DNA from: JABSQH01 sp039177505
GTDB taxonomy: Bacteria; Actinomycetota; Acidimicrobiia; Acidimicrobiales; Ilumatobacteraceae
Direction of reading: 5' to 3'
Length of the DNA stretch: 64,000 bases
NCBI GenBank assembly: GCA_039177505.1
Contig: JBCDFR010000009.1
Location: 1 to 64,000, forward strand
Below, piece after piece: positions 43,164 to 52,415 of this stretch (positions are counted from its first letter, which is position 1; every line of letters begins with the position of its first letter). The notes beneath the pieces are model-generated. The model saw nothing but the letters and a program-made list of their open reading frames with translations, was not told the DNA's origin and did no database searches. The translations under genes were made by a program, and so were the position numbers.

Positions 43164-43867
43164 CAGCGACGAGTACCAGTGAGTAACTGGGTGAGACCAC
43201 CGCTCAACTGGGCGTGCCGCACCTCGGTGAAGCCGGCGTCGGTCAACGAGGTGACCATCACGTCGGGCGAGGGGAGATACTCGACGCTCTTTGGGAGGTA
43301 ACGGTAGGCCGGTCCATCGGAGAGCAGCGCGCCGATACGCGGGACCACGCGTCCGAAGTAGACGTCGTTGCCCCATCGCACGACCGGGTTGTGGGGGATC
43401 CCCACGTCGAGCAACGCAATCCGACCACCCGGGCGAGTAACCCGCGCCACCTCGTTGAAGAACACGTCGAGATCGACGAGGTTGCGCAAAGCGAACCCGC
43501 AGGTGACGCCATCGATCGCCTTGTCGGGAAGCGGGAGCTGCAAGATGTCGGCCTGGACGCGCGGTGCCCCTGATCGGTCGGCCGCGAGCATGCCGAAGCT
43601 CAGGTCGAACGACAACGGAACGAGACCTGCTGACTGCAAGTCGATGCACAGGTCGCCGGTGCCGCTGGCGAGGTCGATTACCCGCGAGCCGGGCCGCAGG
43701 CCGAGTTCACGTACCGCCTGGTGTCGCCAGCGCACGTCGAGACGAAAGGAGATGATCCGGTTCAGCCGGTCATAGCGCGGGGCGATCGCGTCGAACATCT
43801 CGCGCACGGCAACAACTTTGTCGTCGCCGCGCGGGAGCTCGGTCGTATCCCACGATCGTGCGGTCAT
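43163..43867 (-). CDS. menG: Demethylmenaquinone methyltransferase (MenG/UbiE)
   Basis: MenG methylates demethylmenaquinone with SAM as the last menaquinone step. This 234-residue Rossmann methyltransferase has motif I VIDLASGTGDLCIDL and the acidic end motif DLSFGMLAADRSGAPRVQ. Downstream it has LPLPDKAIDGVTCGFALRNL and RVTRPGGRIALLDVG. AIAPRYDRLNRIISFRLDVRW near the N-terminus is the UbiE signature. Its stop overlaps the menF start, and menG-menF form one transcript. The UbiE/menG start is the GTG or ATG at 43867 with MTARSWD. Confidence 0.92.
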   Translation of the reverse strand: MTARSWDTTELPRGDDKVVAVREMFDAIAPRYDRLNRIISFRLDVRWRHQAVRELGLRPGSRVIDLASGTGDLCIDLQSAGLVPLSFDLSFGMLAADRSGAPRVQADILQLPLPDKAIDGVTCGFALRNLVDLDVFFNEVARVTRPGGRIALLDVGIPHNPVVRWGNDVYFGRVVPRIGALLSDGPAYRYLPKSVEYLPSPDVMVTSLTDAGFTEVRHAQLSGGLTQLLTGTRR

Positions 43868-43878
43868 CGACCGGGAGG

Positions 43879-44436
43879 TTACGGCGCAGAAGCGGGAGGA
43901 GGGTCGTCGAGCGTGCCTTGCTGGCGATGATCGATGCGTTCGACCTCGGCGCGCGCTTCGGCGAGTGCTTGCAACCGGAGGTCGGCATCGCTCACCGCTC
44001 GCTCGACCAGTTCTTGGCTCTTGGCCACTTGGACGCTGGTGACCAGGTCGGTCATGGCGTCTTCCAGGCCGGTCACGAGCGGCTCGAACGCCGCGACGGC
44101 GTCGGCTCGCGTGCGTTCGGGGAGCGCGGCCGCCGCGATCAGTCGTTCGTCGATGGCCAGCGCCTCACGCTCGAGGGCTGCCGTCGTATCGGCCAGCCCT
44201 TGCTTGGCAACGTGGGGGTTGGCGCGGAGCGCGGCGACCGCGTCGCGCAGCCGGCGATGGAGCTTCGCCTCGGGGGAGTGGGAGCCGGCCCACGAGTCGG
44301 GCGCAGCGCTCGGGATGCCGGGCACGATCTCGTTGGCGGTGTCGTACTCCCGCTTCCCGCGGACGGCCAGTGCGACCCCGAAGGCGATGATCGCGCCCAC
44401 GGCGACGACGAGCGCGATGGTGATCGCCGTTCCCAC
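43879..44436 (-). CDS. Small membrane-anchored coiled-coil protein, unknown
   Basis: An N-terminal membrane helix (residues ~3-24, TAITIALVVAVGAIIAFGVA) is followed by KREYDTANEIVPGIPSA. A largely helical soluble part (~55-165) is rich in Ala, Glu, Arg and Leu, suggesting coiled coils. Its order and size (185 residues) fit a small helical partner of the zinc-ribbon and SPFH genes upstream; it may be LemA-like, but no LemA motif is certain. GTG 44436 starts two bases after the zinc-ribbon stop. Its relation to menG (12 bases on) is not functional, as far as can be seen. Confidence 0.6.
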   Translation of the reverse strand: MGTAITIALVVAVGAIIAFGVALAVRGKREYDTANEIVPGIPSAAPDSWAGSHSPEAKLHRRLRDAVAALRANPHVAKQGLADTTAALEREALAIDERLIAAAALPERTRADAVAAFEPLVTGLEDAMTDLVTSVQVAKSQELVERAVSDADLRLQALAEARAEVERIDHRQQGTLDDPPPASAP

Positions 44437-44438
44437 CG

Positions 44439-45686
44439 CTACCCGCCGCCCGAGGCGGTGTAGACGACGAGGATCGTGACGAGGATGGTCAACGCAACGC
44501 CGACGGCGAGCGCGATCTTGACCTTGCTGTAGGGGCGTTCGCCGTGGACCTCGCCGGTCACACCGTTGATGTAGACCTGAAACGGCCGCTGCTCGTAGAT
44601 CACGGTGAGGAGCCAAATCGGCAGCAGCAGATGCTTGTACGTCATCGTTCGCCAGTCGATGTTCATCGAGTGGATCTCCTGGACGTCGCCACCGATGTCG
44701 CGACGCACATCGAAGCTGATCTCGGACTCCATCCGCGACGTCGCCTCCGGAAGGCACTCCTCGACGTCGTGGTCATACGTACGGGCGAGGTGACCGGCGA
44801 CGTACTCGGCCGAGTACGGCTTCGATCGCTCGGTCGGCCACGGCTCGAGTTTGGCGATGCGCGAGCCGTCGAGTCCGGTATTGGCGAACACGGTCACGTC
44901 GTCGAACATGTTGTGTACCTGACCAGCGGCCCGGCGCCAGCGTGTGCGCACCTCAGTGCGGCGGTTGTCGCCTGAGCCGACGGTGACGGTGTAGTGGTCG
45001 CCGCGACGGCCGCGATACGTGGTCAACGTGTCGGCGTCGTAGGTGAAATACGCCGCATACACACTGGCGAACGAACCGGTGCGGTTGTACTTCTTGAACT
45101 CCGACGGCGCGAACCACCTGCTGTCGATCCAATCCTCGATCAACTCGCGAGCCCGACCCTCGGGGACCTCGAAGGGGAGTACGCCATCGACGGGAAGGCG
45201 TTGCGGCGCCGCGTGGACGTCATCGCGCTGAATCGGCGTCGCGCAATAGGGGCACATCGTCGCCGTCAAGCTCCCGGAGAAGGTGGTGTGTCCGCCACAG
45301 TTCTGGCAGATGATCTCCCTCTCGTCGGGCAGGAACGCCGCTGAATGGCTGACTGCGCCGGCGCGGATCAGGGCGAGTGCCTCGCGGAGATCGTTTTCTT
45401 GGACAGCGCCCTCGACTTCCCGCAGGTCGTGGGTGGCGCCGCAATGGCTGCACCTCAGCATCTGCAGCTTGATGTCGTAGTGCAGCTCGCCGCCACAAGC
45501 CTCGCAAGGGTACGTTCGGCTGGCCTCGGTGTCGTGGGTCATCGCCAGTGACTCGAGTGTCGGCGGTTGTTCGGGCCCCGGGCCCTGCGGCGGTAGGTCC
45601 GGTGGCGTGGCGGATGCCGCATCGAGATCGGCGTCGCCACCTGCTCCCGGTTCCGGAAGCGGTGGCGGGAGCTGCGGATCGCTCAC
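44439..45686 (-). CDS. Zinc-ribbon membrane protein in an SPFH cassette
   Basis: The first ~50 residues are Pro/Asp/Glu-rich. Two zinc ribbons follow (YPCEACGGELHYDIKLQMLRC with CSHC, ~60-85; and ICQNCGGHTTFSGSLTATMC with CPYC, ~125-148). A middle domain contains EFKKYNRTGSFASVYAAYFTYD, and the C-terminus has two membrane helices (residues ~355-372 and ~392-412). The pattern matches actinobacterial zinc-ribbon proteins encoded beside SPFH proteins. GTG 45686 overlaps the SPFH stop (GTGA), so the three genes are one operon. The function is unknown; a membrane-associated complex is inferred from context. Confidence 0.7.
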   Translation of the reverse strand: MSDPQLPPPLPEPGAGGDADLDAASATPPDLPPQGPGPEQPPTLESLAMTHDTEASRTYPCEACGGELHYDIKLQMLRCSHCGATHDLREVEGAVQENDLREALALIRAGAVSHSAAFLPDEREIICQNCGGHTTFSGSLTATMCPYCATPIQRDDVHAAPQRLPVDGVLPFEVPEGRARELIEDWIDSRWFAPSEFKKYNRTGSFASVYAAYFTYDADTLTTYRGRRGDHYTVTVGSGDNRRTEVRTRWRRAAGQVHNMFDDVTVFANTGLDGSRIAKLEPWPTERSKPYSAEYVAGHLARTYDHDVEECLPEATSRMESEISFDVRRDIGGDVQEIHSMNIDWRTMTYKHLLLPIWLLTVIYEQRPFQVYINGVTGEVHGERPYSKVKIALAVGVALTILVTILVVYTASGGG

Positions 45687-46794
45687 TCAGGCACCGGCGG
45701 TGGTGTCGGGGGCATCGGCGGGGGAGTGGCGAAGAAGGCCTGGAGCTCAGGCACGGTCTGGGCCGGAACCCATCCGGCCATTCCCTGTGCCCACACCAGC
45801 GTCTCGCCGGTCACCTGGCCGCCTGCGACGCCTTGTTGCATCTGCGCGATGTTGTACGGACCGCCCGGGTTGCCGCAGCGGCCGGCGCCGCCGGTTGTTG
45901 GGATGCGCCGAACCCTCCTGCCATCTGGTTAGCCATCTGACCGGCCATGGCGACACCGATGCCCATCTGCATCATGTCGCCCATCACCGAGCCGCCCTCG
46001 TTCTCGGCGGCGGCGACCATCGCATTGGCGGCCTGGGCCTGCTGGTACTTGCCGAGGTCGACGTTTTCGACGAACCCCGACGCTTCGACGCCCTTGGCGA
46101 CCCCGCGAGTCATTGCCTGCGTGATCTCGTCGGGCAACGAAATGTTCATGGTGATCTCGGGGATCGTCAGACCGAACTCGTCGTCGACCCGCTCGATGAC
46201 GAACTCGCGCAGTTGTTCCGACAATTCGACCTGGTGACCCTGCAGGTCGATCGCGCCGAGCCCGGTCTCGAGCACCATGTCGGAGAACGCCATCGAGATC
46301 ACGCGACGGAGCAGCTCGGTGATCTCCTCGGCCTCGACGGCGGAATCGGTACCGATCACCTCCTTCAAGAAGATCTCGATGTCGTCGATCTTCACGACGC
46401 ACAGCCCGTTGGCCCGTACCTGGACCATCTTGAAGTCCGGGTCGCGCACCGTGACCGGCTGCGGCGTCCCCCATCGAATGCCGGTGACGGGTCGGGTGTT
46501 GATGAAATACACCTCCGAGCGGAACGGGCTGTCGAAGCCGTGCTTCCACCCTTGCAGTGTCGACAAGATCGGGAGGTTCTCGCTCGTCAACGCGTAGTGA
46601 CCCGGCGTGAAGGTGTCGGCCAGAGCTCCCCGGTAGACGAACACCGCCTCCTGGCCCTCACGAACGATGAGTTCGGCGCCGTTCTTGATTTCGTTTTGGT
46701 ACCGCGGGAATCGCCAGGCGAGTGTCGATCGAGAGTCGTCGATCCACTCGATGATGTCGACGAGTTCACCCTTGAGTTTGTCGAGCAACCCCAT
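45683..46794 (-). CDS. SPFH/band-7 domain protein with probable frameshift before a GYF_2-like tail
   Basis: The frame from ATG 46794 encodes 327 residues and stops at 45811. It has the SPFH core (residues ~30-230: SRSTLAWRFPRYQNEIKNG, QVRANGLCVVKIDDIEIFL, LSEQLREFVIERVDDEFGL) and a Met/Gln/Ala-rich region. Past ~residue 305 the frame turns into unlikely sequence (ATRAVRTTSRRCNKASQ). The adjacent frame continues to 45683 with PYNIAQMQQGVAGGQVTGET, LVWAQGMAGWVPAQTVPEL, a GYF_2-like C-terminus, and its TGA overlaps the next gene. A 1-base loss or 2-base gain at ~45880 would explain this. Confidence 0.75.
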
Positions 46795-48451
46795 GGTCGG
46801 AACGATAGGCCACCGCCGTCTCCCGAGCCCATCGATAGTCGGCCTTTCCCGACGGTGAACGCTGGATCTGGTCGACGCGCACAACCACCTTGGGCAGCTT
46901 GTAGCGGGCGATACGCGATTCGGCGGCCGCGCGCAGCTCGTCGTCAGTAGTGTCGGCGCCGTCGCGGAGCTGCACGATCGCCACCACCTCTGCGCCCCAC
47001 CGTTCGCTCGGTCGACCGGCGACGACGCAGTCGTACACGGCCGGATGTGTTCGCAACGCTCCCTCGACCTCTTCGGCGAAGATCTTCTCGCCTCCGGAGT
47101 TGATCGTGACTGAATCGCGGCCGTGGAGCTCGACGAGGCCACCATCGAGCAGGCGGGCACGGTCGCCGGGCACGGCGTAGCGCACGCCGTCAATCGTCGG
47201 ATACGTGCGGGCGGTCTTGTCGGCATCGCCGAGGTACCCCAGCGCCAGCCGCCCGGTCTTGGCGAGCCAGCCCAGCTCATCGTCGCCGGGCTGCAGCGCC
47301 CGGTCGAGTTCAGCAGAGAGCACCACGTTGCCCTCGCTGATCTCGAAGGTGCCGGTCGACGCCGAGCCAGCCGTGGACACGTGAGAGAGCTGGCCGCCGG
47401 CTTCCGACGAGCCCAGTCCGTCGACGATGAGCACCGTCGGGAGGTGTTCCAGGAACTGCCGCTTGAGCGGCTCGGACAGGGCTGCGCCGCCGGAGAGAAT
47501 CACGTTGAGCGATCCGAGGTCGTAGGGGCGGCCGTCACCACGGGCGCGGTCGAGTTCATCGAGCAAGGGTCTGGCGAACGCATCGCCGACGATGAGCAGG
47601 AAGTTCAACGCTTCTCGCTCGACGAGCGACCAGATGTCGTTCGGTACGAGTCGCTCGGGATGCGACTGCACGAACACCGTGCCGCCGCCGAGCCAGGCCC
47701 GAAAACTCATCCAGTGGCCGGCCCCGTGCATGAATGGTGGCGCCAGCAGCGCCTGCAGTCCCGTGTTGGCGCCGGCGACGAACTCCTCGACCGTCGTTGC
47801 GGTCTGGGATCCGCCGAAGCACTCGGCCATGGCGTCGCCGTTGCGCCACATCACACCTTTGGGCATCCCGGTGGTGCCCCCGGTGTACAGCATGTAGAGG
47901 TCGTCCGCACTCCAGTCGACCGCCGGTCGGTCGGGCGACGCCGCGGCGAGGGCGTCCTCGTACCACACGGCTCTCGGCAACAGATCGTTCCCGGAGTCGT
48001 CGTCGACCTGCAGGATCGTGGTGAGGCGGGGCAGTTTCGGCAAGACCTCGGCCAGCGTGGGAGCAAATGCCGAGTGCACGACGATCGCGGTGGCATCAGC
48101 GTCGTCGAGGAGGTACAGCAGCTCGTCGGCAACGTATCGATAGTTCACGTTGAACGGCACGACCCTTGCCTTGAAGGCGCCGAGCATTGCCTCGAGATAT
48201 TCATTGCCGTTGTGGAGGTAGATGGCGAGGTGGTCCTGACCGCTCTCGTGGCCGTGGAGATCGGCGCGTTCGGTGTCACACCCCAGTCCCGCGTCGATGA
48301 GATGGTTCGCCAGTCGGCGCGTGCGTTCGGTGACGTCGGCCCAGCTCAGGCGCTTGTCGCGGAACACGAGGCAGTCGGCGTCGGGTTGCGACGCGGCAAT
48401 CGCCTCATGAACGGCGGCCAGCGGGATGGTGATCGCCCCCTGCGATGACAT
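46766..48451 (-). CDS. Acyl-CoA synthetase, AMP-dependent
   Basis: This FadD-type ligase of 561 residues activates carboxylic acids to CoA esters through an acyl-AMP. Motifs: LYMLYTGGTTGMPKGVMWR (P-loop), the FMHGAGHWMSFRAWLGGG acyl region, VDGLGSSEAGGQLSHV and GRDSVTINSGGEKIFAEEVE. A C-terminal catalytic Lys lies in QRSPSGKADYRWA. It is likely a medium/long-chain or steroid-acid enzyme by its FadD3/FadD17-like appearance, but the substrate is not fixed. ATG 48451 is the start. Its 3' end overlaps the SPFH 5' end by 29 bases on the same strand. Confidence 0.87.
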   Translation of the reverse strand: MSSQGAITIPLAAVHEAIAASQPDADCLVFRDKRLSWADVTERTRRLANHLIDAGLGCDTERADLHGHESGQDHLAIYLHNGNEYLEAMLGAFKARVVPFNVNYRYVADELLYLLDDADATAIVVHSAFAPTLAEVLPKLPRLTTILQVDDDSGNDLLPRAVWYEDALAAASPDRPAVDWSADDLYMLYTGGTTGMPKGVMWRNGDAMAECFGGSQTATTVEEFVAGANTGLQALLAPPFMHGAGHWMSFRAWLGGGTVFVQSHPERLVPNDIWSLVEREALNFLLIVGDAFARPLLDELDRARGDGRPYDLGSLNVILSGGAALSEPLKRQFLEHLPTVLIVDGLGSSEAGGQLSHVSTAGSASTGTFEISEGNVVLSAELDRALQPGDDELGWLAKTGRLALGYLGDADKTARTYPTIDGVRYAVPGDRARLLDGGLVELHGRDSVTINSGGEKIFAEEVEGALRTHPAVYDCVVAGRPSERWGAEVVAIVQLRDGADTTDDELRAAAESRIARYKLPKVVVRVDQIQRSPSGKADYRWARETAVAYRSDHGVARQTQG

Positions 48452-48513
48452 CGTCGCAACGTAGGAAATCGACGGTGTCGCAGGCGAATCCGTCGGCGCT
48501 CATCGCGGGTCGT

Positions 48514-48993
48514 TCAACCGGAGTGGGTATCGACACCGCTCGGCTGGGCGAGCAGCCTCGCCAGCCGGTTCATGGCCGATCGGAATCCTGCGGCTCCGAC
48601 GCGGCCGAGCACGGGCCCCAGGAATGCCGGGGCATACCGCACCTGCACTTCTTCGAACCAGATGAGGTCGGCGCGGTCGGCCTCGACGGGCGACACCATG
48701 AATCCCGCGTGTCCTGTGAGCACGGGGCCGAGCTTGGCGACCGCACATCGGCCGGTGCGTGCGGCGGCGTCCCACTCGCACGAGGTCACCCGCATCCGAT
48801 CGGGGAGAGCGAGGGGACCGACGCCGGTGGTCGCAACGAACTCGGTCCCGACATCGGTCGGCTCGCCCAGCCCAACCTCCACCCGGGTTGCGGGAATCCA
48901 CCGTTCGTGGCCCTTCCAATCGACGAGTTCGTCCCACACCCGCTCGGGTGGGGCGGTGAACTGATGCTCGACGGTGAACGAGACGGGGGCCAT
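48514..48993 (-). CDS. SRPBCC (START-like) family protein
   Basis: This 159-residue protein has the SRPBCC ligand-binding fold. The start reads SFTVEHQFTAPPERVWDELV, followed by DWKGHERWIPATRVEVG. DLIWFEEVQVRYAPAF lies in the later strand and a long C-terminal helix (SAMNRLARLLAQP) closes the cavity. The family covers polyketide cyclases, START lipid binders and hydroxylase-like proteins. ATG 48993 is preferred; a GTG lies directly before it. It is upstream of the broken gene fragment and near an acyl-CoA synthetase gene of the same strand (62 bases downstream), but a shared role is only a possibility. Confidence 0.83.
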   Translation of the reverse strand: MAPVSFTVEHQFTAPPERVWDELVDWKGHERWIPATRVEVGLGEPTDVGTEFVATTGVGPLALPDRMRVTSCEWDAAARTGRCAVAKLGPVLTGHAGFMVSPVEADRADLIWFEEVQVRYAPAFLGPVLGRVGAAGFRSAMNRLARLLAQPSGVDTHSG

Positions 48994-49056
48994 CACCAGA
49001 TGTTGCCCGATGTCGCCGTCCGATGCCCAGCGGGCCTCCGAGCGGGCGAGCGTCGA

Positions 49057-49416
49057 TCAACCGGCGTGTGTAGTGATGGTCGAGAAGCCTGCGGTGGTTG
49101 GCGAATACGTTTCGACGAGGCGCACCCGAAGCTGTGAGCCGCCCGCCGATGTGATCTGCCGACCTCCGCCGGCAGTGTCGACCTGGCTCCAGTCGCCGTA
49201 GTGACTCCACGGTTGGAACCCGGTGTCTCGGTACACCCGCACGAGCCCGGCGCCATCGCTCACGGTGAGCAAGCCCCACGAGTAGTTGATGTCGTGGCCA
49301 AAGGTCCCGGGCCCGTCGAGTTGCACCTGCTGGCGCCATTCGCCGGTGAACGGCGATCGTTCCACCACCGTGAACGTGCCAGTCGCCGATTCGCCGATCG
49401 CCAGGTGGCGGTTGCA
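49057..49416 (-). pseudogene. C-terminal fragment of an unknown beta-rich secreted protein
   Basis: The minus frame reads HLAIGESATGTFTVVERS, FTGEWRQQVQLDGPGTFGHD, GAGLVRVYRDTGFQPWSHYG and stops at 49057. Short strand repeats with GTFTV and DGPGTFGH suggest a propeller or similar beta domain. It has no start codon with a plausible N-terminus and meets, at ~49416, the opposite-strand RHS fragment. It is probably the 3' end of a gene whose 5' part has been lost. No close family is recognised. Confidence 0.55.
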
Positions 49417-51167
49417 TCGACGGCGCGGGCCGATTCACCGGCGAGACACTGACCGCTCACGACGGGAGCGTCTACGCAGCCACCATCGAACAGCGCGATA
49501 CCGCCGGACGCGCCGTGGCGATTGCGTACTCGAATGGGCTCTCGCTGAGCATCGGCTACGACGCCGTCACCGGGCAGCCGGCGATCCACGAGTGGCGTAA
49601 CGCTGCCGGGGACGTCTGGAGCGACCAGTTGACCGCGACCACCCAGTCGGGCCGCATCCTCGAACACGCGCTGGTGGCACCCGAGGGTTCCGCAACGTTC
49701 GACTACACCTACGACCCGACGTCGTCGGCGCTCATCGAGGCGACGGTGACCGGCACCGGCGACGGTCCGCTCGACACCCAATGGACGTGGGTGATCGAAC
49801 GCGGCCTGCGGCTCGCCAAGACGACCGCCGACAGCGGCGGAACGACGGCGTTGCAGTACCACTACGACCCCGATCTCGCGCCGACCGCCGTCCACGAAAC
49901 CGTCACTGCCAGCGCCGACGGTGTGACGACCGAGCGGGCCATTCCGCTCGAGCTGACCGACGGGTCGATCACTCGATTCGACGAGGTCCTCCTCGACTAC
50001 GACGCGGTTGGGCTCGTCGCCGCGGTGGCCGACGACGTGCGGCACACTGCACTCGATCGCGATGCCAGCGGCGCCATCGTCCGTGAGGTCATCACCGAAG
50101 GTTGACTTGTCGCGGCCCGGCTGCTCAGCGGCCCCTTCGCCCTCGCCGACGACGGTGCGGTGATCAGCGAGGCGCACCAGCTCCCCGGCGGTGTCACCCT
50201 CGCCGTCGATACCGATGCTCCGACCTGGTCGGTGGCGACGATCACCGGAGACCTGTGGTTCGACACCGACGATGCCGCAGTCAGCGGGAGCGCTCGGTAC
50301 TACAGCCCCGACGGAGAACTGCTCGTCGGTGAGCACAGCGACACCGGCGCAGCGGCCGGTTGGCGGATGGGTCACAGCGGCACGACACTCGACCTAGCGA
50401 CCGACGTCGTCGTGTTCTCGGCCAGGGCCTACGTTCCGGAGCTGGGACTGTTCACGACCACCGATCCCGTGGCGCACGCCGGGCCGACGCCGTATGCGTA
50501 TGCCGATAACGACCCGGTGAATCTGGTCGACCCGACCGGTTGGTCGTCGGAAGGCTGGTTCGACGACTGGAACAGTCCCGGCACGGTGATGGTCGTGACG
50601 TACGCCCTGACCCTTCTCGCCCTGCTCCTGTCGTTTCTCGGACCGGTCGGCATGATTGGCGGCGCAATCCTGATGCTCATCGTCGCCGGGTACCAGGTGG
50701 CGCTCGGCGTCGATGCCTACCTCGCCGGCAATGTCGAGTTGGCGGCGGTGTATTGGGTCAACGCCGGCATCTCGTTGGCCTTCGTCGTCGGCTTTGCGTG
50801 GGACGCGAGGGGAGCGATCATCAAGGCCAGGTCAACGGCCACGAATCCGCCGCCGCCGCCGATCAGTGTTCGGCCACCCGGCTCGACCCGACCCTTGACC
50901 GGCTCGACCGGCCCGATGAACCAGGTTCGTGGCACCAACAACGGATTGTCGATGAACCGCCAACAGCTGGCGGAGCTACGCGCCAGTGACCGAATTAACC
51001 TGCGGATTCATCAAGCGTACGGCGGCGCGCCGTCCCCAGCGACCGCGGCATCGCCCTTCATCGACCATGCGATCAACTTGCTCCTTCCGACGTTCGTCAT
51101 GGGCGTTGGGCTGTTGATCAGCGGAATCCTCGGCTACTACGATTGGGCGGCACGACGGATGCAGTAG
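49410..51167 (+). pseudogene. 5'-truncated RHS/YD-repeat gene with in-frame TGA
   Basis: The frame reads RFTGETLTAHDGSVY, IAYSNGLSLSIGYD, WSDQLTATTQSGRI (close to the YSNGLSVEYEYD/WSDHVTLTTSGRV parts of the 9.7-14.7 kb RHS protein) and reaches VREVITEG. A TGA follows at 50103-50105. The same frame then continues LVAARLLSGPFALADDG and the RHS core LFTTTDPVAHAGPTPYAYAD. Two hydrophobic stretches follow the core (VMVVTYALTLLALLLSFLG and later FVMGVGLLISGILG). The start is missing and the left end abuts a reversed fragment, so the gene is decayed. A TGG to TGA change would explain the stop. Confidence 0.8.
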
Positions 51168-51207
51168 TGCGTGTCCGGCTCGGCGACGCCGTCGAGCCCA
51201 TGACTGT

Positions 51208-51681
51208 TCACGTCGCCGACTGCAACTTGGCGTGGTCCCAACTGGCCGTGTCGACCACGTCCAGGAGCACGGCGACACGTTTGGCGACGTAGGCGTGCAG
51301 GAACGCACGAGTGTCATCGTTGAGTGGGCCGGCCTGCTCGGCGGTGTACCGCTCGTAGGTCGACTCGGCGACGGCATGCACGATGTCGCGGTCGTCGACG
51401 ACTTGTGCGTCGCACACGAGCTGCACGCCGCGTAGCTCGTCGTAGTTCGTGCCGTCTTCGACCAGCGCCGTGAGCGCCGGGTTGCGCTCGAGGTTCTTGA
51501 TCTTCTGCGAGCGGGGGTAGGTGTGGCACGCCAGCCGGCTGTCGGGAGCCCAGCCGTACCACATGCTCACCAGATGGGGGCGGCCGGTCGGGCCGATCGT
51601 GGCCATGTTCATGACGTGGCGTCCGGCCAAGAAATCGGCGACCTCCTGGTCGTTCATCGCGATCGACGCTCGTTTCGACAT
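51208..51681 (-). CDS. Pyridoxamine 5'-phosphate oxidase (PPOX)-class flavin/F420-binding protein
   Basis: This 157-residue split-barrel protein has ADFLAGRHVMNMATIGPTGR, PHLVSMWYGWAPDSRLACHT and SQKIKNLERNPALTALVEDG, the usual PPOX-family segments for cofactor binding at a dimer interface. The family includes F420- and FMN-dependent enzymes and haem oxygenase-like proteins; the cofactor is not fixed by sequence here. ATG 51681 has GAGGAG a few bases upstream. It is divergent from the TetR gene across 105 bases with an operator-like palindrome, so the TetR protein may control it. Confidence 0.83.
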   Translation of the reverse strand: MSKRASIAMNDQEVADFLAGRHVMNMATIGPTGRPHLVSMWYGWAPDSRLACHTYPRSQKIKNLERNPALTALVEDGTNYDELRGVQLVCDAQVVDDRDIVHAVAESTYERYTAEQAGPLNDDTRAFLHAYVAKRVAVLLDVVDTASWDHAKLQSAT

Positions 51682-51729
51682 TGGTGCTCCTCGCTGATTG
51701 GTGGCCGTCTCACGATTGCTCGCGGCTAT

Positions 51730-51747
51730 GTATGACGTTCGTTATAC
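51730..51747. promoter_or_regulatory. Operator-like palindrome between divergent PPOX and TetR genes
   Basis: GTATGACGTTCGTTATAC is an imperfect inverted repeat: half-sites TATGACG and CGTTATA (reverse complement TATAACG) differ at one base, with two bases between. A TATACT -10-like element for the TetR gene overlaps its right side. The position between the divergent genes is typical for TetR autoregulation. Confidence 0.65.
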
Positions 51748-51786
51748 TCAGGTCAGCCGGTCACCACAAGTGGAAGTGAGCAGTAC

Positions 51787-52380
51787 ATGGGACGTGACGA
51801 CACGGTCTCCCCGTCGAAGTCGGCCATGATCGACACGGCGGCGACCTTGTTTCGACAACAGGGGTACGAGGCGACGAGTTGGCGCCAGATCGTGGCCGAG
51901 AGCGGTGCGCCTGGCGGCTCGATCGGCCATCACTTTCCCGAGGGTAAAGAGCAACTCGCCGTCGACGTCGCGATGTACGTCGGGCGCGTGACGGGCGAAC
52001 AGATCGAGGCGCTGATCAACTCGGGGGACGACCCGGTAGCGATGATGCGGCGCTGGATCCGGGTCTCGGCACGGATGCTCGACGAGTCGGGGTTTGCCGA
52101 CGGGTGCCCGCTGGCGACCATGGCGCTCGAAGTGGCCCACCGTCTGCCCGCGGTGCAACACGAGATCGCTGCCGGGTACAACGGCTGGAGCGCAGTGATC
52201 GCCGATCGACTCGCCGAGTCGCACGGCGCCGCAGCGGCGGACACGGCCGAGTTGTTGCTCGCCGCTTTCGAGGGTGCGCTGCTGCTCAGTCGAGCCCGCC
52301 ACGACACACAACCGCTCGAACTGTTGGCCGAGCGCGTTCCCGCACTGCTCGCGGCGCTCGAGCCGAACGGCGAACACTGA
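51787..52380 (+). CDS. TetR/AcrR family transcriptional regulator
   Basis: This 197-residue regulator has an N-terminal HTH (IDTAATLFRQQGYEATSWRQ, then IVAESGAPGGSIGHHFPEGK, with the HHF recognition part) and a helical C-terminal domain with GCPLATMALEVAHRLPAV. The latter fits the LmrA/YxaF-like group. ATG 51787 is well placed: an operator-like palindrome lies 40 bases upstream, overlapping its promoter. It is divergent from the PPOX gene, which is the most likely regulated neighbour. The ligand is unknown. Confidence 0.85.
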   Translation: MGRDDTVSPSKSAMIDTAATLFRQQGYEATSWRQIVAESGAPGGSIGHHFPEGKEQLAVDVAMYVGRVTGEQIEALINSGDDPVAMMRRWIRVSARMLDESGFADGCPLATMALEVAHRLPAVQHEIAAGYNGWSAVIADRLAESHGAAAADTAELLLAAFEGALLLSRARHDTQPLELLAERVPALLAALEPNGEH

Positions 52381-52415
52381 CCTGCAACCCAGCCCGAGCC
52401 GTCATAGTGGAGCGG

